From an uncultured Cytophagales bacterium (lineage in GTDB: Bacteria > Bacteroidota > Bacteroidia > Cytophagales > Bernardetiaceae): a stretch of 58,662 nt of DNA. This document shows, piece after piece, positions 53,501 to 58,662 of this stretch. The DNA lies in assembly GCA_937136415.1 (NCBI GenBank), contig CAKZOK010000097.1, positions 1-58,662 on the forward strand, read 5' to 3'. Every line of letters begins with the position of its first letter. Positions within the stretch are counted from its first letter, which is position 1. A program made the translations under genes and the position numbers. The notes under the pieces are model-generated. The model saw only the letters and a list, made by a program, of their open reading frames with translations. It did no database searches and was not told the DNA's origin.

Positions 53501-53595
53501 ACTGGAGTTACGTAGAATCTTGTACTACTATATTGTAAGACAAATTTGCAAACCGTGTTCTGTGGCACACAGAACAATAAGTGCGTAACTCCAGT
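53501..53595. repeat. Inverted-repeat element ACTGGAGTTACG with TTCTGTG hairpin
   Basis: A perfect 12-bp terminal inverted repeat ACTGGAGTTACG (53501-53512) and CGTAACTCCAGT (53584-53595). TATTT flanks both sides (53496-53500 and 53596-53600), a possible target duplication. Inside, TGTTCTGTG (53556-53564) and CACAGAACA (53568-53576) form the same hairpin module as copies A, B and C and 13980-14002. Confidence 0.82.
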
Positions 53596-53656
53596 TATTT
53601 ATATAAATGAGGAATAAATTAACAATTAGTCTTTTTAGGGTAAACGCACGAAAGAT

Positions 53657-53842
53657 TTATGCAAAAACTAATTCTTCTAAGTAGTTTTTATTAAAACTTG
53701 CCTTAAACTTTCTTTTCTTTAAACTTAGTTTTTCGTCGGAACGTTTTATTTTGTTTAAAGCTATTTTTCTCATGCTGTTTAAATTTACTTGAGCATGTCC
53801 AGTTCTGCATCTATTTTTATCTTCCTCAAAGGCTATATTCAT
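53657..53842 (-). pseudogene. C-terminal remnant of an ISAs1-family transposase
   Basis: 61 codons remain: EEDKNRCRTGHAQVNLN, MRKIALNKIKRSDEKL and KASFNKNYLEELVF match the last part of ISAs1-type (H-repeat) transposases, whose usual end is EDxxRxRxGxAxxNLAxxRRxALNLLK then YLLxVL. The catalytic DDE part is gone: a stop codon lies two codons before the first Met, and the M28 gene ends just beyond. No intact IS ends are visible around it. It lies 60 bp from the ACTGGAGTTACG element. The fragment cannot be active. Confidence 0.82.
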
Positions 53843-53854
53843 AAATCAAAAACA

Positions 53855-56332
53855 TTAATTTTCTTCTTCTGTGAAACTATACTTTTTCTGAATAATGACA
53901 CTTTCACTATATGGGTATGGTACTGCCATCATATTTTTTTTACGTTTTATTTTTATTAAATTATCTATTTCTTTCGTTCCATATTTGAGTTCACTGACCC
54001 AAACTTCTGGATTGGGTAGGGAGGTTTCTATGTCTATTATTGCTCCCGAATCTGGCAATGCCCAAATACTAATTGTTTTATAATATTTGTCTATGCCTCT
54101 CAAAGCAGTTTTGGTAGTATCGTCCCAAATGGCTCTCAAATTTGGATTATAAATTTGTATCCATTCTGCTTTGCGTACCGATTTAATTGCAATTTTGTAA
54201 CGATATGTGGTATCATTTATCATCGAATCAGAAAGCAAAGAAAGTAGAGGCATATCAAAACGAAGTGAAGAATCTAATTCTATTGTTTGGCTTTCTTGTA
54301 AGAAATTCCAATTTCCACTTAGATTTTTGATCCTCATTGGAAAGATACCTTTTGGAATAGAATCAAAGGTAGCCGAATCTGTCAGAAATTGACTTGTAAA
54401 CTCATCTATTTTCTCATCATAAGAAATCCAAGTTTGTTTCTTTTCATCAAGATTATAGATATAAAAAATACTATTTGGTTTTGGTTTTTCTTCTGTAAAA
54501 TTAGATTCTAAAACTCCCCAAAATAAAATTCCTATTCCTATCATCATAAAAAATAACGAAAGTGACCAACGCCAACTTTGTGTCAGAAGCTGCATTATAG
54601 GAACTAAAAGCCCTCCTAAAAGAGCAATCAAAAGAGCCATTATAGCAAAACCATACAAAACAAAACCTCCTATATTTACAGCTTCAAGAGCCTGTGGAAC
54701 AATCGTCAAGACAGGATAAAAAATATAAATTGTTGGAATAGAAAGAAGTAATAAAATTATTGTATCGAATGGATTGAGATAATTTGCATTATTGCGAAGC
54801 AACAAATAAAACCAAGCCAAAAGCATCGATAAAGTCGGAATCAGAACAAGATAAGCAGCAGGGCGCAAATCCATTGCTACCCAACTTTGCCCAAAGACCA
54901 TCAAAGCACTCAAAGCAATCCAAAAAGGCAACACTCCCAAAAGAACAGAAGCAGATTTTTTACTTCTAAAAAATAAAGAATAAGCCAATAAAGAAGCTCC
55001 TACAAAAATAAGAGCAAAGGCAATTTGATACCAAAAAGCAAAATAAGTAGTACCATAAGGAATCCAAGAATAAGCAGAATGAGTCATCAAAATCCCTTGC
55101 CAAAGAAGCGTTGCAAGCCCTCCAATAACAAGAGCAATAACCAAGTAACCAAACAGACTACCAAAAAAAAGTTTCCACGACCAATAACGCAAACCAGACA
55201 AGAAAAGTAAAGCATAAAAAATAAGCATTCCATAAATTGCCCATTCCAAGTGTTGTTGAGTAATATCTACTGTCAGAATATTTCCAAATGGCACTCCCAA
55301 AAACATAACATTTTCTTTTGATGTAATTTGAGTTTTGAGGTTCTTTAAATCTCCAAAATAACGAATAAGTGCCAACATATAATCTCCATGTTGTTGAAGA
55401 GAGCGTTTATCCAAATTTTTTGGTGTATCCAAAGGAGTGTGATAATGCGTATGCTTTCCAATAAAAGCAAAATTTAGAAAAGGAATATCGTTTGCTCCAA
55501 AAACACTTGCATCTGTTCCATTTGGCATATTTTGATATACCAGATTTGCAAATGAAGTTCCGAAGGCTCTTAATTTGCCTGTCTTTTTTGCTTTTTGAAA
55601 AGCTGTTTGAGTATGATTTAGAAGGTTTTTGTTTTTATCTGAAGTTTCGAAAAGTACAGACATTCCCCCTGCTCCTCGTGCCTCAAAATTAAAAGCAACA
55701 CCAATTTCTTTTGCCCAAGGGTGTTGTTCCATAAATGCCTGCGCTCCCAAAAGGTCTATTTCCTCAGCATCGGAAAAAAGAAAAATTATATCATTTTCGA
55801 AAGGAAAAGTAATTGCTTTTGTTTTGAGCATATCCATTATTTCCAACATCGCCCCTACGGCTGCACCATCATCGGCTGCTCCTGCTGCATTGCTACGTGA
55901 ATCGTAATGAGAAGCTATTAAAATCGTATTTTTTTGATTTACAACATCTGCTACATTGATGAGAGAATCGGTCAAAGATTCTGTCAAAGTTGAATCTGAT
56001 GAGATTGAATTTTTGCCTTTTATTCTTACCAAAATATTTTCTACAAAAGATACTTGAGGTACTTGTCCATCATTTGTAAAACGTGTTGATTGTACTTCGG
56101 TTTGATAGCCCATTGCTCTAGCCTGTGCAACAATATAGCTGCGAACGCTATCGTGTGCTACTGAGCCTGTTGGGTGAGGAGTTTTGGCGATTTGTTGAAT
56201 GTATGTAAAAGCTCTATCAGCCGAAAAATTTGTATCTGTATTTTGTGGTTTTACTGGAATAATTTGAAGAGCCGAAATAATCAAAACGGCTGCCAAAACA
56301 CAAAAGGTAATAAAGGTAGAAACTGATTTCAT
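53855..56332 (-). CDS. M28 metallopeptidase with C-terminal membrane domain
   Basis: 825 residues. An N-terminal TM anchor at about 5-25, then an M28 aminopeptidase domain at about 35-320. The zinc ligands are all visible: His142 in SHYDS, Asp154 in AADDGAA, Glu190-Glu191 in DAEEIDLLG, Glu217 in FEARG and His298 in HYHTPLDTP. Residues about 340-610 hold eight or so hydrophobic helices, and a soluble beta domain follows to the end. This arrangement resembles the Fxna/ERMP1 type of eukaryotes and similar bacterial proteins. Expected to trim N-terminal residues from extracytoplasmic peptides. It has a short final stretch KKNMMAVPYPYSES. Confidence 0.9.
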   Translation of the reverse strand: MKSVSTFITFCVLAAVLIISALQIIPVKPQNTDTNFSADRAFTYIQQIAKTPHPTGSVAHDSVRSYIVAQARAMGYQTEVQSTRFTNDGQVPQVSFVENILVRIKGKNSISSDSTLTESLTDSLINVADVVNQKNTILIASHYDSRSNAAGAADDGAAVGAMLEIMDMLKTKAITFPFENDIIFLFSDAEEIDLLGAQAFMEQHPWAKEIGVAFNFEARGAGGMSVLFETSDKNKNLLNHTQTAFQKAKKTGKLRAFGTSFANLVYQNMPNGTDASVFGANDIPFLNFAFIGKHTHYHTPLDTPKNLDKRSLQQHGDYMLALIRYFGDLKNLKTQITSKENVMFLGVPFGNILTVDITQQHLEWAIYGMLIFYALLFLSGLRYWSWKLFFGSLFGYLVIALVIGGLATLLWQGILMTHSAYSWIPYGTTYFAFWYQIAFALIFVGASLLAYSLFFRSKKSASVLLGVLPFWIALSALMVFGQSWVAMDLRPAAYLVLIPTLSMLLAWFYLLLRNNANYLNPFDTIILLLLSIPTIYIFYPVLTIVPQALEAVNIGGFVLYGFAIMALLIALLGGLLVPIMQLLTQSWRWSLSLFFMMIGIGILFWGVLESNFTEEKPKPNSIFYIYNLDEKKQTWISYDEKIDEFTSQFLTDSATFDSIPKGIFPMRIKNLSGNWNFLQESQTIELDSSLRFDMPLLSLLSDSMINDTTYRYKIAIKSVRKAEWIQIYNPNLRAIWDDTTKTALRGIDKYYKTISIWALPDSGAIIDIETSLPNPEVWVSELKYGTKEIDNLIKIKRKKNMMAVPYPYSESVIIQKKYSFTEEEN

Positions 56333-56381
56333 AAGGGATAATTAGAAATTACGAACTGAAAGTCAATATTTTGTCAATTAA

Positions 56382-56415
56382 AACTATTTGCAAAATTCAA
56401 TTATGTAGGAATATA
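56382..56415 (+). repeat. Dispersed repeat, copy 2 (partner at 45760)
   Basis: AACTATTTGCAAAATTCAAT and the following ATGTAGGAATATA match 45760-45793 at 31 of 34 positions. Confidence 0.7.
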
Positions 56416-56567
56416 TCTGTTAGAATAGTTTTATACGCTAAATGTATTCATTTTTTACAAGGATTAAAAATTATTAAACAAAGATATGTTTTTAAAGATA
56501 TGCCTTGCCCTATTTATTATATGTTGTATTCGTAATTGGTAACCTTTCCTTAAATATTCAATTTACT

Positions 56568-56607
56568 AAAAAAATCCAAAAACTACTTTTGTAATTTTCG
56601 GATTTTG
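56568..56607 (-). terminator. Intrinsic terminator after the hemolysin III gene
   Basis: On the minus strand AAAATCC (56606-56600) pairs with GGATTTT (56577-56571), with a partly paired interior (GAAAA/TTTTT), followed by further T residues. Confidence 0.6.
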
Positions 56608-56633
56608 ATTTAATTCTTTTACTCAAATTTTCC

Positions 56634-57311
56634 TTAAACATATAATCCAACAGCAAGAAAATGACATACACTCCCTCCCAAAACGAATAAATGCCAAATT
56701 GCATGATTAAAGGGTAGTTTTTCCCAAACAAAAAATACAACCCCCAAAGTATATGAAAGTCCTCCGATTCCGAGCCAAACAAGCCCTCCTGTTTCTAGGT
56801 GTTGAAAAAATGGCTGTATTGCAATAATTGCCATCCAACCCATTGAAACATAAAGAATTACAGAAAAACGTTTCCATTTTCCCAAAAAGAACATTTTATA
56901 AATAATTCCTAAAAGAGCAATTCCCCAAACTGCACCAAAAAGCGACCACCCCCACGCTCCACGCAATGTAACAAGCGTAAAAGGAGTGTACGAACCAGCA
57001 ATCAAAACATAAATTGCCATGTGGTCTATTTTTTCAAAAAGCTGTTTGCGTTTTTTTGTTTTTGCTCCATGGTATAATGTTGAAGCTGTATAAAGCAAAA
57101 TAAGAGTTGTTCCAAAAACAGAAAAGCTCACTATTTTCCAAATATCTTGCGTCTGACTTGCCCAAAAAACAAGCAATGTAAGCCCAATAATGCTCAATAC
57201 AATACCCAATCCATGAGTAATAGTGTTGGCAAGTTCTTGATGTTTATTGCTAAATTTTTGTAATTTTTGTAAGGTTGTCAATGTATTTTTTTTATTTTTC
57301 AAACATAACAA
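56634..57311 (-). CDS. Hemolysin III family membrane protein (TrhA/PAQR type)
   Basis: A 225-residue protein with seven hydrophobic helices. ELANTITHGLGIVLSIIGL near 28-46 and TLYHGAKTKKRKQLFEKIDHMAIYVLIAGSYTPF at about 77-110 hold the conserved Ser/His/Asp-type metal-site residues; the second His pair is in NHAIWHLFVLGGSVCHF near 202-218. The family is related to PAQR receptors; E. coli TrhA maintains membrane energetics and fluidity. The frame begins at TTG (57311) with no in-frame ATG nearby, so the exact start is uncertain. It lies 22 bp after an ECF sigma gene on the same strand, suggesting cotranscription. Confidence 0.88.
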   Translation of the reverse strand: MLCLKNKKNTLTTLQKLQKFSNKHQELANTITHGLGIVLSIIGLTLLVFWASQTQDIWKIVSFSVFGTTLILLYTASTLYHGAKTKKRKQLFEKIDHMAIYVLIAGSYTPFTLVTLRGAWGWSLFGAVWGIALLGIIYKMFFLGKWKRFSVILYVSMGWMAIIAIQPFFQHLETGGLVWLGIGGLSYTLGVVFFVWEKLPFNHAIWHLFVLGGSVCHFLAVGLYV

Positions 57312-57332
57312 CGTATGTTTTAGGTTATTAAT

Positions 57333-57914
57333 TTAATCTGCATCAAAGCCAAATTGCTTTGCATATTCGATGAGTTTTTCTTTCAAAACTCCTCTTGCTC
57401 TATGCAAACGAGAACGCACCGTTCCGATAGGAATATCCAAAATTACAGCCATTTCCTCATAGGTAAATCCTTCCAAATCACAGAGAATAATGACCGTTCG
57501 AAAATCAACAGGCAAAGAATTTAATGCCCCTGTAACTTCATCACCAATTTTGTTTTGCATTGTTGAGGTACGCAAATCTACTGTATGATTCATTTCAGAA
57601 GTTTCTACCGAAGCCGAGTTGTAGTAATTTTCTACATCTTGATAATCTACCTTTGAAGGCTCTTTGGTTTTTTTTCTATAATTATTAATAAAACTATTTT
57701 TCAAAATACGAAACAGCCACGCCTTTGCATTTGTACCTACTTCATACGAACCTACAAAACGATAGGCTTTCATATAAGCATCTTGTACCAAATCTTTGGC
57801 ATCATCACCATCAAAGGTAAGTTTGTAGGCAAAGTTGTACATAGCGTCTGAATGAGGCATAAATTCAGTATTGAAAATATGTAATTTTTCTTTTTCTGGA
57901 AGTGATTTAGCCAT
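57333..57914 (-). CDS. ECF-type RNA polymerase sigma factor
   Basis: 193 residues. Region 2: SDAMYNFAYKLTFDGDDAKDL and VQDAYMKAYRFVGSYEVGTN near 44-63, AWLFRILKNSFINNYRKKTK near 64-83. Region 4: GALNSLPVDFRTVIILCDLEG near 128-148 and FTYEEMAVILDIPIGTVRSRLHRAR near 149-173. It is the ECF type common to nearly all Bacteroidota (often called RpoE or SigH-like). No anti-sigma gene is adjacent. It is followed by the hemolysin III gene. Confidence 0.95.
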   Translation of the reverse strand: MAKSLPEKEKLHIFNTEFMPHSDAMYNFAYKLTFDGDDAKDLVQDAYMKAYRFVGSYEVGTNAKAWLFRILKNSFINNYRKKTKEPSKVDYQDVENYYNSASVETSEMNHTVDLRTSTMQNKIGDEVTGALNSLPVDFRTVIILCDLEGFTYEEMAVILDIPIGTVRSRLHRARGVLKEKLIEYAKQFGFDAD

Positions 57915-57944
57915 AGAGTAATTGAATTATTTTTATTGTATTTT

Positions 57945-57968
57945 ATTGCTTGTCAGGACACGAGCAAT
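57945..57968. repeat. Hairpin of the ATTGCTCGTGTCC module
   Basis: ATTGCTTGT (57945-57953) and ACGAGCAAT (57960-57968 with one extra base) form a stem just upstream of the sigma gene. Its complement reads CATTGCTCGTGTCCTG, sharing 14 consecutive bases with the hairpin at 5150-5175. Confidence 0.6.
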
Positions 57969-58064
57969 GAATAGATTAGGTTTTTCACATACATTTGACA
58001 GTTTGGAAGCTATCAACTAGGGAAATTAACTGGTAACTGATTACTACTTACTGGTAACTGATAA

Positions 58065-58662
58065 TTAGCCATTTTGAGCTACTACTTCTTTTACTTCAGG
58101 CATCATTCTTTGGAAAAGATTTTGGATTCCTGCTTTAAGCGTAATTGAAGAAGACGGACAACCACTACAAGCTCCCTGCAAAAGAACACTTAGTTTTCCT
58201 GTTTGCTCATCAAATTCTGAAAAAGAAATTGCGCCTCCGTCCATCTCAACAGCAGGGCGAATATATTGATTTAGAATATCTTTTATTCTTGCAACAGTTG
58301 GATTATCATTCAATTCGACTTTCGAATCAGGTAATTCTTCTGAAAAAACAGGTTTTTGAGCTTCAAAATAGTCTTTCAAATAATTGCGAAGAACAGAGTT
58401 TTTTTCTACCCATTCTACACTTTCATTTTTGGTAATAGTAATAAAATTTTTACTCAAAAAAACACGTTCTACAAAATCAAATTCATTGAAAAGAGCAGCA
58501 GCTAAAGGAGAGTCTTTTGTATCTTCTTTTGTTGCATAATCCATAACAACTCCATCAGCCATAAGCATAAAACTCATAACAAATTTCATTGAATTTGGGT
58601 TTGGATTTTCTTCTACATATATGTGTACGTGAGGTGCACGATTATTATCTGTGATTACTGCC
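58065..58662 (-). CDS. Nfu-type Fe-S cluster carrier (N-terminus beyond the window)
   Basis: The frame is open through the right edge: before the Met at 58589 it continues with HIYVEENPNPNSMKFVMS, which is the start of the Nfu N-terminal domain (EPTPNPNSLKF-like). The C-terminal NifU domain spans the last 75 residues, with IRPAVEMDGGAISF and QGACSGCPSSS (the CxxC that holds a transferred [4Fe-4S] cluster). It therefore is the two-domain Nfu form that delivers clusters to apoproteins in the cytoplasm. About the first 10-20 residues are outside the window. Confidence 0.93.
   Translation of the reverse strand, partial: AVITDNNRAPHVHIYVEENPNPNSMKFVMSFMLMADGVVMDYATKEDTKDSPLAAALFNEFDFVERVFLSKNFITITKNESVEWVEKNSVLRNYLKDYFEAQKPVFSEELPDSKVELNDNPTVARIKDILNQYIRPAVEMDGGAISFSEFDEQTGKLSVLLQGACSGCPSSSITLKAGIQNLFQRMMPEVKEVVAQNG

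Larger units (their letters stand above)
56333..56633. other. Intergenic region with repeat copy 2 and terminator
   Basis: 301 bp between the M28 gene start and the hemolysin III gene end. It contains the second copy of the 34-bp repeat (56382-56415), with a possible terminal pair AAAACTAT/ATAGTTTT (56381-56388, 56425-56432), and the terminator at 56568-56607. No coding frame. Confidence 0.55.

Noticed and set aside
56558..56782. Reverse frame overlapping the end of the hemolysin III gene
   Set aside because: A shifted-frame shadow of the membrane protein on the same strand, with no independent start or motif.

Overview
The window is AT-rich (roughly one third G+C by eye) and fits a Bacteroidota genome of the Cytophagales type. 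The reasons are gldN gliding/type IX secretion paralogs, PdxH, BshA and YtxJ of the bacillithiol system, an archaeal-type ProS, a carotenoid hydroxylase, candidate TAnnTTTG -7 promoter boxes, no obvious Shine-Dalgarno sites, and many -SAQ or -SC export signals. A marine gliding relative of Bernardetia/Flexibacter is my guess from style; no 16S gene is present to settle it. I see no rRNA, tRNA, CRISPR array, prophage or conjugative element. Nearly all genes are chromosomal housekeeping or envelope genes.

Layout. 0-10 kb: 5' part of kdsA, a small STAS-like protein, two tandem gldN-like genes, a dynamin-like GTPase, proS, a putative outer-membrane barrel and a lipid-anchored subtilase, followed by about 800 bp without genes. 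10-26.5 kb: a small unknown protein, lptD, crtZ, a protoporphyrinogen oxidase, an OmpA lipoprotein, a large secreted protein, a hybrid SBP-sensor histidine kinase, a GreA/B-like protein, ccmB, a gene remnant, an LptF/G permease, a 7TM-SpoIIE phosphatase, panC and panD. 26.6-38.5 kb: crotonase, uvrA, a DUF2027-Smr protein, rbfA, an OlsF-like bifunctional acyltransferase, a duplicated DUF302 lipoprotein, a frameshifted Rpn-type nuclease gene, bshA and ytxJ. 38.7-48.6 kb: lipoproteins, pdxH, DUF1573, folA, a lysozyme-like protein, an ECF sigma/anti-sigma/Spy-like module, an AEC transporter, an exported MTA/SAH nucleosidase, a CusF-like lipoprotein, GNAT and ferredoxin. 48.7-58.7 kb: a giant TamB, a scrap of an ISAs1-type transposase, an M28 membrane peptidase, a hemolysin III family protein, an ECF sigma factor and an Nfu Fe-S carrier running off the end.

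Functional themes are envelope biogenesis (KdsA, LptD, LptF/G, TamB, OlsF, OmpA, GldN), cofactors (PanC/PanD, PdxH, FolA, HemY, CcmB, Nfu) and thiol redox (BshA/YtxJ).

The most unusual content lies between the genes. At least seven families of short intergenic elements, about 50-150 bp long, occur here. Several have terminal inverted repeats, and at least one has a perfect 9-bp flanking direct repeat. Elements with unrelated ends carry the same interchangeable hairpin modules: one built on TTCTGTG/CACAGAA, one on GTTGGTGT/ACACCAAC and one on ATTGCTCGTGTCC. They look like a mosaic population of non-autonomous mobile hairpins, and no matching transposase gene is visible in the window.
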